Source of the DNA: Acidobacteriota bacterium
Lineage (GTDB): Bacteria; Acidobacteriota; Vicinamibacteria; Vicinamibacterales; UBA2999
Direction: 5' to 3'
Assembly (NCBI GenBank): GCA_021730945.1
Contig: JAKFYH010000003.1
Span: 79,178-143,177, forward strand
DNA: 64,000 nt
The notes beneath the pieces are model-generated. The model was not told the DNA's origin, did no database searches, and worked only from the letters and a program-made list of their open reading frames with translations. The position numbers and the translations under genes were made by a program. How positions within the stretch are numbered: the stretch's first letter is position 1; each line of letters begins with the position of its first letter. Below, piece by piece: positions 34,795 to 42,511 of this stretch.

Positions 34795-35100
34795 ATGGCG
34801 GTCCAACGCTGGAACACTTCCGACGGCCCGGTCACCGAGGCGGCGCTGCGCGCCCGGCTCGAAGCCCTCGGCTACACCGTGGCCAGGTATACCTACCAGC
34901 CTGGTACCGTATTCCCCGATCACCGTCACGACGTCGACAAGATCGACGCCGTCGTCTCGGGCCGCTTCCGGCTGGTGGTGCGCGGCCACATGAAGGTCTT
35001 GACCGCGGGCGACTGGATTGAGATTCCGCGCGGCACCGTCCACAACGCCGCAGTCATCGGCGACCAACCCGTCGTCAGTCTGGATGCAGTGAAACTGTGA
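34795..35100 (+). CDS. Small cupin protein
   Basis: This 101-residue single-domain cupin has the first cupin motif in GTVFPDHRHDVDKIDAVVSG (two His and an Asp/Glu) and the second in AGDWIEIPRGTVHNAAVIG (His). This metal-binding beta-barrel may be an isomerase, dioxygenase or sensor. It overlaps the reductase gene by 4 bp (GTGA), so the two are likely made together. No specific substrate can be named. Confidence 0.82.
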   Translation: MAVQRWNTSDGPVTEAALRARLEALGYTVARYTYQPGTVFPDHRHDVDKIDAVVSGRFRLVVRGHMKVLTAGDWIEIPRGTVHNAAVIGDQPVVSLDAVKL

Positions 35101-36014
35101 AGATCGCGATATTCGGTTCCGGCGGTGTCGGCGGCTATTTTGGCGGCCGCCTGGCTGCCGCCGGTGAAGACGTCACGTTCATGGCCCGCGGCGCCCACCT
35201 CGCGGCGCTGCGGCAGGGCGGTCTTCACATCGAGAGCCCGAACGGCGCGTTGCACCTGCCCACGGTCCAGGCCACCGACCGGCCGGCCGATGTCGGTCCG
35301 GTCGATGTCGTGCTGTTCACGGTGAAGCTGTACGACGTCGCCGCCGCCGCGGCCACCCTCGCGCCGATGATTGGCCCCGATACCGTCGTTGTTACGCTGC
35401 AGAACGGCGTCGAGGCGGTCGACATGGTGGCCCAGCATGTCGGCGCCGATCACGTGGCGGGCGGGGTCGCCTACATCGTGGTCGTCGTCGACCAGCCCGG
35501 TCACCTGCGCCACACCACGGCCCAGCAACTGGTGTTCGGTGAGCGCGACGGGTCGCGGTCGCCGCGGCTGGTGGCGTTCGAGCAAGCTGGTCTTCGCGCC
35601 GGCTTCCAGGCCCGGGCCAGTACCACGGTCGAGGCCGATCTGTGGACCAAGTTCGTGCGCCTGTCGACGTGGAGTGGCATGACCGCGGTGACGCGATCGC
35701 CGATGGGCGTCGTCCGCGACAACCAGGACCTGTTCGCGATGATGATGACGGCGGTTGACGAGACGATCGCGGTCGGCCGGGCCCGCGGCGTCGTGTTTCC
35801 AGCCACGCTGGTGGATGACACGGTGGCGTTGATCCGCAGTTTTCCGGCCAGCTCGAAATCGTCGATGCTCGAAGACCTCGAGCGCGGCCGCCGGCTCGAA
35901 CTGCCGTGGCTTAGTGGCGCCGTGGTGCGGCTTGGCCGGGAAGTGGGCGTACCGACGCCCACTCACCAGTTCATCACGACGGTACTGACGCCGTTTGTGA
36001 ACGGCGCCGGGTAG
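35097..36014 (+). CDS. 2-Dehydropantoate 2-reductase-family protein (PanE/ApbA-like)
   Basis: This 305-residue NADPH-dependent ketopantoate reductase-like enzyme has the nucleotide motif IFGSGGVGGYFGGRLA at the N-terminus, LFTVKLYDV with the central Lys, a QNGVEAVDMV loop and the conserved Lys of ADLWTKFV. The C-terminal helical domain has SSMLEDLERGRRLELPWLSG, which resembles the family's SSMLQDxxxGRxTEID motif. Most likely it reduces 2-dehydropantoate in pantothenate synthesis, but PanE paralogues act on other 2-keto acids. The GTG start overlaps the cupin gene. Confidence 0.85.
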   Translation: MKIAIFGSGGVGGYFGGRLAAAGEDVTFMARGAHLAALRQGGLHIESPNGALHLPTVQATDRPADVGPVDVVLFTVKLYDVAAAAATLAPMIGPDTVVVTLQNGVEAVDMVAQHVGADHVAGGVAYIVVVVDQPGHLRHTTAQQLVFGERDGSRSPRLVAFEQAGLRAGFQARASTTVEADLWTKFVRLSTWSGMTAVTRSPMGVVRDNQDLFAMMMTAVDETIAVGRARGVVFPATLVDDTVALIRSFPASSKSSMLEDLERGRRLELPWLSGAVVRLGREVGVPTPTHQFITTVLTPFVNGAG

Positions 36015-36020
36015 CCGCCG

Positions 36021-36431
36021 TTACTTGCGGTCCCCGAGCACGGCGCCAATCGCCGCGCCGGCGCACGCCATCTGCACCATGGCGATCAGGGGATCCACCA
36101 GCGTGGCGGTGAGATTCGCCATGTTGGTCGTGCCAAACAGCGTCAGGTCGTAGCCCAGTCCGATCAGCAGACCGGAGATGGCGCCGATCTTGAGACCGGT
36201 GGCGACGCCGCCCGCCTGGGCCCATTTGTCCATCACGATCGCCAGATACACGCCGAGCACCAGTTGGCCGAGCACCAGGTGCACGTAGTCGGGCGCCACC
36301 TTGATCGCTCCGACTGCCGACCCTTGGTTGGCCTCGAAGAAACTGGCGGCGAGCACGCCGTAGAACACCCCCCCGACCAGGAACACCACGACGCCGCCCG
36401 CCAGTGCCGCCAACAGGAATCGATTGGACAT
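36021..36431 (-). CDS. Small polytopic membrane protein
   Basis: This 136-residue protein has four hydrophobic segments (FLLAALAGGVVVFLVGGVFYG, LVLGQLVLGVYLAIVM, IGAISGLLIGLGYDLTLFG, LIAMVQMACAGAAIGAVLG). The ATG at 36431 has AAGGAG 6 nt upstream, and a TATCAT -10 lies at 36464-36459. The pattern resembles small DUF1761-like membrane proteins, but I cannot name the family with confidence. It stands between two convergent or divergent neighbours and seems to be a single-gene unit. Confidence 0.7.
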   Translation of the reverse strand: MSNRFLLAALAGGVVVFLVGGVFYGVLAASFFEANQGSAVGAIKVAPDYVHLVLGQLVLGVYLAIVMDKWAQAGGVATGLKIGAISGLLIGLGYDLTLFGTTNMANLTATLVDPLIAMVQMACAGAAIGAVLGDRK

Positions 36432-36487
36432 GCCCGTCTCCTTTGAAATGGTTGCGGCATGATAGCCGAAACCAGAGCGCTCGTGCG

Positions 36488-37579
36488 TCAGGCCAAGAAC
36501 ACCCGTTCGACAAACCAATACAGCCCGGCCACAACCACTCCGGCCGAACCGGCCAGGGCCACCCAGTGCGCGGCGGCCGCGCTTTGCCGCCGCACCAGAT
36601 ACAGCGGCGCCGCCACCGCGCCGACAATCACCAACTGGCCGATCTCGACGCCAAGGTTGAACGCGAACAGCGACCAGCCGAGCGCCGCTGGTGGCAAGCC
36701 GAACTCCTTCAGCACATAGGCAAACCCGAATCCGTGAATCAGGCCGAATCCGGCCGCCAGCCAGGCGCGAATATCGGTGACGTCGCGGGCGCGGTCGCTC
36801 GATCCGCTAAGGACCAGGATGTTGTCGGCGCCGACCACCACGATCGTGAGGGCAATCAGCGGCTCGATGAACTGCGGCGAGGGGGAGAGGATGTCGAGGG
36901 CGGCGAGCGACAGCGTGATGCTGTGGCCCACGGTGAAGGCCGTCACAATCAGCGCCAGCCGCCTGAGCGAACCGCCGAGCAGCAACAGGCCCACCAGGAA
37001 CAGGATGTGGTCGGGGCCGATCAGGATGTGCTCAATGCCCGACGCCACGAAGGTTCGAACCACCGACATCCGCCCCTGCGCGGTGCCCGAGTAGTAATCC
37101 AGTGTTTGCCGGGTGGCATCGAGGATCGCCTGATGTTTGAGCGCCGCGTCTTCGTAGATGTTCACGAACGTCTGGTGAATCGGGTCGTACGGGAAAGTGA
37201 GCGCGCGAAGGCTCAGGTGTGCCGGCCGCTGGCCCGCCACCACGAAGGCCAGTCGTAGACTCTGGCGATCGGGAACGACGTCGAGGTTTCCCCAGGTAAC
37301 GCTCACGGGTTGGCCATCGAAGACCAGGCGCAGGCGCGGCGTCAGCAGTGCCACCAGCGCCTCGCGATAGCGGCCGGCTACCGCCGGGTCGAGCAGCGAG
37401 TCGGCCGCGGCCACCTCCAGGTCGTGAGCCGCATCCAGGTCGTGGACCACGAGTGTCCCGCTCACGCCGCTGGCGTCGAGGTGGAAGTCGAGATAGCTGA
37501 ACGGGGCCGGGTGGGCGGTCGCCGGGGCGGCGGTCAGCAGGCACAGCACGGCCACGGCCGAACCGATTGCCTTCCTCAT
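36488..37579 (-). CDS. HupE/UreJ-family membrane protein
   Basis: This 363-residue protein has a signal peptide (KAIGSAVAVLCLLTAAPATAHP), a soluble extracytoplasmic domain of about 165 residues and a C-terminal six-helix region. The helix containing GIEHILIGPDHILFLVGLLL carries the His-x-x-x-x-x-Asp-His motif of HupE/UreJ-type metal permeases, repeated in part by IHGFGFAYVL. The family is linked to nickel or cobalt uptake, though this long two-domain variant is usually uncharacterised. The ATG overlaps the stop of the PAP2-like gene (ATGA). Confidence 0.85.
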   Translation of the reverse strand: MRKAIGSAVAVLCLLTAAPATAHPAPFSYLDFHLDASGVSGTLVVHDLDAAHDLEVAAADSLLDPAVAGRYREALVALLTPRLRLVFDGQPVSVTWGNLDVVPDRQSLRLAFVVAGQRPAHLSLRALTFPYDPIHQTFVNIYEDAALKHQAILDATRQTLDYYSGTAQGRMSVVRTFVASGIEHILIGPDHILFLVGLLLLGGSLRRLALIVTAFTVGHSITLSLAALDILSPSPQFIEPLIALTIVVVGADNILVLSGSSDRARDVTDIRAWLAAGFGLIHGFGFAYVLKEFGLPPAALGWSLFAFNLGVEIGQLVIVGAVAAPLYLVRRQSAAAAHWVALAGSAGVVVAGLYWFVERVFLA

Positions 37580-38184
37580 TTCTTCTTCAAGACGAGGCGG
37601 GCGGTCGCCCAGATCCAGACGAGGCAAATCGTGGACGTCAGGATGACGTCACTCGGCCAGTGCGCGCCCAACGCGACCCGGGCCGCGCCGCCGAGCGCCA
37701 GCATGACCAGGCCGAAGACGAGGATGCTGATCGACAGCGGCGTCTTTCGGACCCGTGCGGCGATCACCGCCAGCAAACCAAACGTCACCGAGAAGAAGGT
37801 GATGGTGGTCGACGGGAAACTGAAGCCGGATGGCGATCCCACGACCGCGATCAGTTCCCGTGAAGGCCGGGCCCGGCCGAACCACGCCTTGGTCGATTCG
37901 GCCCCCCACTGTTCAAGCGCGATCCACGCGGCGGCCAGCACCAGCCCGCGCCATCCGGCCAGCACGAACGCCAGGATCGCGGTCAGGCCCATGACGTAAT
38001 AACTGTTCGGCGCCGGCGCCAGGCGACTGACCGGCGTGGCCCACCATCCGGGGTCCGGAGCCGCCGACTGCAGCGCCAGTGCGCCGGCGACGTCGCCGGC
38101 AAAGTAGGGTTCCAGGGCGACCGCCGCGCCGATCAGCACCGAAACCACGGCCGCGAGAGCAAAGGGTAGGAGGCGGGTTCGCAT
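37576..38184 (-). CDS. PAP2-superfamily membrane phosphatase-like protein
   Basis: This 202-residue protein has about five membrane helices and the three phosphatase motifs of the PAP2 superfamily. Motif C1 is KAWFGRARP (Lys-x6-Arg-Pro) and C3 is ARVALGAHWPSD (Arg-x5-His-x3-Asp, with the nucleophilic His). In C2 the usual PSGH is FPSTT, so the acid/base His is replaced by Thr. It may still act on lipid phosphates such as undecaprenyl diphosphate, or be weakly active. It overlaps the HupE/UreJ-like gene by 4 bp. Confidence 0.82.
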   Translation of the reverse strand: MRTRLLPFALAAVVSVLIGAAVALEPYFAGDVAGALALQSAAPDPGWWATPVSRLAPAPNSYYVMGLTAILAFVLAGWRGLVLAAAWIALEQWGAESTKAWFGRARPSRELIAVVGSPSGFSFPSTTITFFSVTFGLLAVIAARVRKTPLSISILVFGLVMLALGGAARVALGAHWPSDVILTSTICLVWIWATARLVLKKK

Positions 38185-38211
38185 CGGAAGTTCACTCTAG
38201 CGCAAACGCGG

Positions 38212-38217
38212 TAGAGT
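38212..38217 (+). promoter_or_regulatory. -10 element 7 bp before the membrane zinc-motif protein
   Basis: TAGAGT ends 7 nt before ATG 38225. TTCACT (38191-38196) could be a -35, but the spacer is only 15 bp. No Shine-Dalgarno sequence is seen. Confidence 0.35.
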
Positions 38218-38224
38218 GTCGTTT

Positions 38225-38782
38225 ATGAAGCGCTGGTCGTTCCTCCCGCTTTTTACCCTGTCCCCGTGGTGGTGGTTGCCGATCGCCTCGCTACTGGTCG
38301 GGGTTGACTACCTCACCGGACCGTTCTTCCAGTTTCCCTCGGTCTACATCCTGCTCGTGGTCGTCGCGGCCTGGACCTCGGGACTCACAACCGCCCTGGC
38401 TCTGTCGGTGGTCATGCCGGTCAGCCGGGTGGTCTTGATGCTGACGCTCTGGAATGAGCCGTGGGATTCCACGGTCTTCATCGCGACCGCGGCGACCCGA
38501 TTCGTGGTGTTTTCGGTGATGGCGCTGGTGGCCGCCCGCCTGGCCGATCACGAACGTGCCATGGAACACGAAGTCGAAGTGCTGACTTCGTTGCTGCCGG
38601 TCTGCACCTACTGCCGCAAGATCCGGCGCGCCGACGACCGCTGGACCTCGCTTGAGGCATATGCCCAGGAAGCGACGCACGAGTTTTCCACCGGCTTATG
38701 CCCGGAATGCTCGTCGTCACATTTGCCGGAATACGCCCCGGTCACCGAAGAGCAAACGGGCGGTCCGCGTAGAGTGCTTTGA
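38225..38782 (+). CDS. Membrane protein with C-terminal CxxC...CPEC motif
   Basis: This 185-residue protein has three or four membrane helices in its first 110 residues (WWWLPIASLLVGVDYL, VYILLVVVAAWTSGL, TALALSVVMPVSRVVLML, RFVVFSVMALVAARL). A cytoplasmic segment follows: LTSLLPVCTYCRKIRRADDRW, then FSTGLCPECSSSHLPEY. This Cys-x-x-Cys ... Cys-x-x-Cys pattern, with KIR and a Trp between, is found at the ends of many sensor and signalling proteins, where it probably binds zinc. Here it is attached to a MASE-like membrane domain without an output domain. Its 3' end overlaps the convergent DUF885-like gene by 41 bp. Confidence 0.72.
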   Translation: MKRWSFLPLFTLSPWWWLPIASLLVGVDYLTGPFFQFPSVYILLVVVAAWTSGLTTALALSVVMPVSRVVLMLTLWNEPWDSTVFIATAATRFVVFSVMALVAARLADHERAMEHEVEVLTSLLPVCTYCRKIRRADDRWTSLEAYAQEATHEFSTGLCPECSSSHLPEYAPVTEEQTGGPRRVL

Positions 38783-39989
38783 TCGCGCCGGCGCCACCAT
38801 CGCCGATCGTGCGGCGCACCGCCGCCCGCCCGCCTGAATACGCCAGCACTCGCGCCCGAAACCGTTCAGCGAACGCCAGCAGCGCGTCCGGGTCCAGGGT
38901 CAAGGCCTCGTCGCGCAGGCGATTGGCCGCCGCCACTTGCGTGTTCCGGCCGTCCAGGTAGTCGCCGATGATGCCGGTGGCGGTTGGTTCGAGCGACGCG
39001 ATCAAGTCCTCGATGCGCGCCAGCCGATCGGCTTCCGCCGACGGCAGGCCGGCCAGCGGGAAGAGCACGTCACGATACAGAGCAACGCGCGCCGCCAACG
39101 GGAAGGCCAGGTCGGCCGCCACCTCCGCCGCGCCCTCGTTGACCAGCAGGTGACGGCCGAACATCGGCACCAGGTTGAACTCCTGCCACCCTCGCCGCTT
39201 CACCAACTCGTCGTCGATCGCCATGAACTGCCAGTGATGGCCGGGGTAGCCTTCGTGGCAGGCCAGGCGCAGCGCCCTCGTCACGTCCATGGCTGCACGT
39301 CGGTTGACGGTAATGCGGGTGCGATGGCCGCCCAGGTACTCGGCAAAGCCGTCCCATGCCGACTCGTTCGCGAAGACCAGTTCGATCGATTCGTCGGCCG
39401 GCAGACCAAGGGCGTCACGCGCCACACCCCGGCACGCCTCAAGTGCCGCTTGCATCAGGTCATCGGCTTTCGCGGCAGGCACCGCCAGCCGCTGCCGGTA
39501 CTCGGCATAGCGAAGTGCCAGCGGTTGCCCGCCCGGCAGTGCCGCGGACAAGGCCTCGCGGCTCGCCGCCGCCGCAGCCTGGTCGGGCATCGTGACCTCG
39601 AACCCGAAACTGGAGCGGGCCTCGCTCCCGAACGTGCCCGAGGCTCCCAGCAGGCGTCGCGCGGCCCACTCAAGAGCGGCCAACTGACCGGACAGGTAGG
39701 CGCGGCGATCGTCGGCCGCCGGCTCGGTGTTGTCGGCCAGCGCCTGTTGCAGCGCCGCAATGCGCTCGAGCAGCGGCGCCACCGGCTGACGGGGGCCTGG
39801 CCGCCACGCCGGTGTGCCCCGCCATTGTTCAACCAGGGTGGGATCGTGCTGCGCCAGTTGCAGCGCAACCCGGACGTACTGTTCCGCCAGATCATCAAGC
39901 GACGGGACGGCCGGCGAGGCGCAGCCGAAGGCGGCCACCAGCAGCCATGGATGCAGCCATCGCATCTGTCGCATCCCGACCCGTGTCAT
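38742..39989 (-). CDS. DUF885-like putative metallopeptidase lipoprotein
   Basis: This 415-residue protein starts with a lipoprotein signal (MRWLHPWLLVAAFGC). It is mostly helical, and its centre has LACHEGYPGHHWQFMA, the His-Glu-x-x-Pro-Gly-His-His motif of the DUF885 family, with a downstream NEGAAEVAADLAF segment likely to provide a Glu ligand. These features suggest a zinc-dependent peptidase-like active site, though biochemical evidence for the family is sparse. The two Met codons near the start (39989 and 39974) are both possible. The terminus overlaps the convergent membrane protein gene. Confidence 0.75.
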   Translation of the reverse strand: MTRVGMRQMRWLHPWLLVAAFGCASPAVPSLDDLAEQYVRVALQLAQHDPTLVEQWRGTPAWRPGPRQPVAPLLERIAALQQALADNTEPAADDRRAYLSGQLAALEWAARRLLGASGTFGSEARSSFGFEVTMPDQAAAAASREALSAALPGGQPLALRYAEYRQRLAVPAAKADDLMQAALEACRGVARDALGLPADESIELVFANESAWDGFAEYLGGHRTRITVNRRAAMDVTRALRLACHEGYPGHHWQFMAIDDELVKRRGWQEFNLVPMFGRHLLVNEGAAEVAADLAFPLAARVALYRDVLFPLAGLPSAEADRLARIEDLIASLEPTATGIIGDYLDGRNTQVAAANRLRDEALTLDPDALLAFAERFRARVLAYSGGRAAVRRTIGDGGAGAIKALYADRPFALR

Positions 39990-40086
39990 TTGTTGTCCAT
40001 GGCAGTTGACTTCCGGCCACCGGTGAGGCTGAATGCTTCATCTCATCACAAAGCGGCGCCCGCAGGTGGCGCCAGCAGGAGGATCC

Positions 40087-41775
40087 ATGCGTCGGGCCGT
40101 CATTTCTCTTTTCGCCGTACTTGCTGTCGGCGCTTGCAACCAGGCGGCGCCGCCGGCGGCCGCTCCCGCACCGGCCGCCAAGAAGCTCGGCATTCGCCCG
40201 GCCGGCGACACCGAGATTCAGCCCGACCTGAGCCAGTTGCCGCCCGACGTGCAGCAGGTCTTTGCACACATCGACGAGAACATCGACACCCACGTCGAGA
40301 ACCTGCAGAAGTGGATTCGGCAGCCGAGCATTTCCAACTCGGGCGAGGGCATTCCTGAGTCCGCGGAAATGGTGAAGGGCTTCTTCGACGAACTGGGCTG
40401 CCAGCAGACCCAGGTCTTCGATGTCGGCGTCACCGAATACGGCTCGCCCGGCAATCCCGTCGTCTATGCCAAGTGCGACGAGGGCGCCGAGAAGACGGTT
40501 CTGATCTATTGGATGTACGACACCATGCCGATCACGCAGCCCGATGCGTGGACCTCGCCGCCGTTCGAAGCGCGACTGGTCGAGCAGGCGCCTTACAAGA
40601 AAGTGCTGATTGGCCGTGGCGCCACCAATTCCAAGGGCCCGCAGATGTCGCAGTTGAACGCCCTGCGCGCCATCAAGGCCGTGCACGGCAAGCTGCCGGT
40701 AAACGTAATCTTTGTCGCCGAAGGCGACGAGGAACGCATGGACATCGGCCTCCGCAAGTTCGTAAAGGACCATCCCGAGCTGCTGGCCGGCGCCGATGCC
40801 ATGTTGCTCTTTGGCGGCCAGTCGCCGAGCGGCGGTGGCGGCTACGGCGGCGGTTCCGAGGGCTGTGTCTACGTCGAACTGACCACCAGCGGCACGGCCT
40901 GGGGCCGCGGGCCCACCGGTTCCGACATTCACGGTTCCAACAAGCGCAGTGTCGACAGCCCGGCCTGGCGCCACATCAAGATGCTGGCGTCCCTGGTGTC
41001 AGACGATGGCAATACGCCGCTGATCGAAGGCTTCTACGAAGGCATGCAGCCGATCGAGAAGTTCCAGGAAGCTGAACTGCGCACCGCCGCCGAGCGCACC
41101 GACCTCAAGGTGGCGGCCGAAAACATCGGCGTTGCCCGCTTCACCTCGGACGACCCGTTCACCATGCTCAAGAGCCAGCGCTACGGCACCTCCTTCAATC
41201 TCGACGGCATCTGGGGCGGCAACATGTATGCGGGCGGCGCCGGCGCCATCCTGCCGAACAAGGTCACCTCGAAGCACAACTTCCGCTACGTGCCGAACAT
41301 GACCGGTCCGGGCATCGTCAAGAAGCTGCGGGCGCAGCTCGACAAGAACGGCTACAAGGATGTCGACGTCAAGATGATCGGCGACGTGCCATGGGCCAAG
41401 ATGAGCGCCGACTCCGAAATCGGCCGCGCCATGAAGCGTGCCTACGAAGTGATGAACATCCCGCACGGCGAGCCGCGGGCCGAATGGTCGATCGGCGGCG
41501 GCGGCGCGGCGGCCGGCGGCTACTGGCCCGCCTACATGTTCGGCAACGGCGAGGTTGGCGAGAAGATCTCCAACTTCAAGGGCGTGCCGATCGTCGGCGG
41601 CGGCGCCGGCCATGGCGGCCGCGCCCACGCGGCCAACGAGTACTACGTCATTGAAGGCGCCGGCAAGGTCTACGGCATGGCCGGGGCCGAGAAGGCGGTG
41701 GCGGCGCTGATGTACGCCTACGCCGGCAAGATTCCACCCGCTCCCGCCAAGCCAGTGCCGGCCAAGACCAACTGA
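40087..41775 (+). CDS. M20-family peptidase-like lipoprotein with substituted metal ligands
   Basis: This 562-residue lipoprotein starts at ATG 40087, chosen because AGGAGG (40077-40082) is directly upstream. Its signal ends in LAVGAC. The rest follows the M20 (DapE/ArgE/dipeptidase) layout with a catalytic domain split by a dimerisation domain. The EGDEER pair with the catalytic Glu is intact and a C-terminal His is present (GHGGRAHAANEY). The HxD motif reads WMYDTMP (Met for His) and the bridging Asp of GRGxxDxKG is Asn (GRGATNSKGP). A dinuclear zinc site as in DapE is therefore unlikely to be complete. TTGACT at 40006-40011 could be a -35 for this gene. Confidence 0.83.
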   Translation: MRRAVISLFAVLAVGACNQAAPPAAAPAPAAKKLGIRPAGDTEIQPDLSQLPPDVQQVFAHIDENIDTHVENLQKWIRQPSISNSGEGIPESAEMVKGFFDELGCQQTQVFDVGVTEYGSPGNPVVYAKCDEGAEKTVLIYWMYDTMPITQPDAWTSPPFEARLVEQAPYKKVLIGRGATNSKGPQMSQLNALRAIKAVHGKLPVNVIFVAEGDEERMDIGLRKFVKDHPELLAGADAMLLFGGQSPSGGGGYGGGSEGCVYVELTTSGTAWGRGPTGSDIHGSNKRSVDSPAWRHIKMLASLVSDDGNTPLIEGFYEGMQPIEKFQEAELRTAAERTDLKVAAENIGVARFTSDDPFTMLKSQRYGTSFNLDGIWGGNMYAGGAGAILPNKVTSKHNFRYVPNMTGPGIVKKLRAQLDKNGYKDVDVKMIGDVPWAKMSADSEIGRAMKRAYEVMNIPHGEPRAEWSIGGGGAAAGGYWPAYMFGNGEVGEKISNFKGVPIVGGGAGHGGRAHAANEYYVIEGAGKVYGMAGAEKAVAALMYAYAGKIPPAPAKPVPAKTN

Positions 41776-42509
41776 TGATCGCCGTTCACGACCTGGCCAA
41801 GCAGTATCACGTTGGCGACCACGTGGTGCACGCCCTGAAGGGCGTCACCATGGCGGTCGCCGCCGCCGAGTTCGTGACCATTGTCGGACCGTCGGGATCG
41901 GGCAAATCCACCTTCATGCACATCCTGGGATGTCTCGATCGGCCGACCACCGGGCGCTACGTGCTGAACGGCCGCGACGTCTCGACGCTGCCGCCCGATG
42001 AATTGGCGCGCGTGCGCAACGAGACCATCGGCTTCGTGTTCCAGGGCTTCAATCTGCTGGCCCGCACGTCGGCGCTCGAGAATGTGGAACTGCCGCTGTT
42101 GTATACGCGGCAGGGCGTGGTGAAAGCGGCGGAGCGCCGTGACCGCGCCATGCAGGCGCTCGAGGCGGTGGGGCTGACCGACCGCGCCGAGCACCATCCC
42201 AATCAGTTGTCGGGCGGCCAGCAACAACGCGTGGCGATTGCCCGCGCGCTGGTCACCCAGCCCTCGTTGCTGCTGGCCGATGAACCGACCGGTAACCTCG
42301 ATAGCACCACCAGCCACGAGGTCATGGAAATCTTCGCGCGTCTGGCCAGCGATCGCGGTATCACCATCGTGGTGATCACCCACGAACGCGACATCGCCGC
42401 CTATGGCTCACGGACGGTCGACTTCAAGGACGGCCTGGTGGTGACTGACCGGACCAACGACGCCCTGCGATCGTCTGCGTTATCTGTGTCATCTGTGGCC
42501 CTGGATTAA
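41775..42509 (+). CDS. ABC transporter ATPase (MacB/LolD type)
   Basis: This 244-residue ABC ATPase has Walker A GPSGSGKST, Q-loop VFQGFNLL, signature LSGGQQQR, Walker B LLLADEPTGNLD and switch His in ITHERD. It is of the MacB/LolD subfamily that powers mechanotransmission rather than substrate passage. Two FtsX/MacB permease genes follow, the first 2 bp away, so the three probably form one exporter. Its ATG overlaps the M20 stop (ATGA-like). The last 15 or so residues and the stop codon come from a dispersed repeat (42463-42508). Confidence 0.94.
   Translation: MIAVHDLAKQYHVGDHVVHALKGVTMAVAAAEFVTIVGPSGSGKSTFMHILGCLDRPTTGRYVLNGRDVSTLPPDELARVRNETIGFVFQGFNLLARTSALENVELPLLYTRQGVVKAAERRDRAMQALEAVGLTDRAEHHPNQLSGGQQQRVAIARALVTQPSLLLADEPTGNLDSTTSHEVMEIFARLASDRGITIVVITHERDIAAYGSRTVDFKDGLVVTDRTNDALRSSALSVSSVALD
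42463..42508 (-). repeat. Dispersed repeat copy forming the 3' end of the ATPase gene
   Basis: Read on the minus strand, this stretch matches the 45-bp unit found three times at 52592-52710 (shared core CCAGGGCC(A/G)CAGATGACAC, followed by AGAT-ACGCAGA), with roughly 85% identity by eye. It lies in inverted orientation and provides the final codons of the ATPase gene. Confidence 0.75.
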
Positions 42510-42511
42510 CC

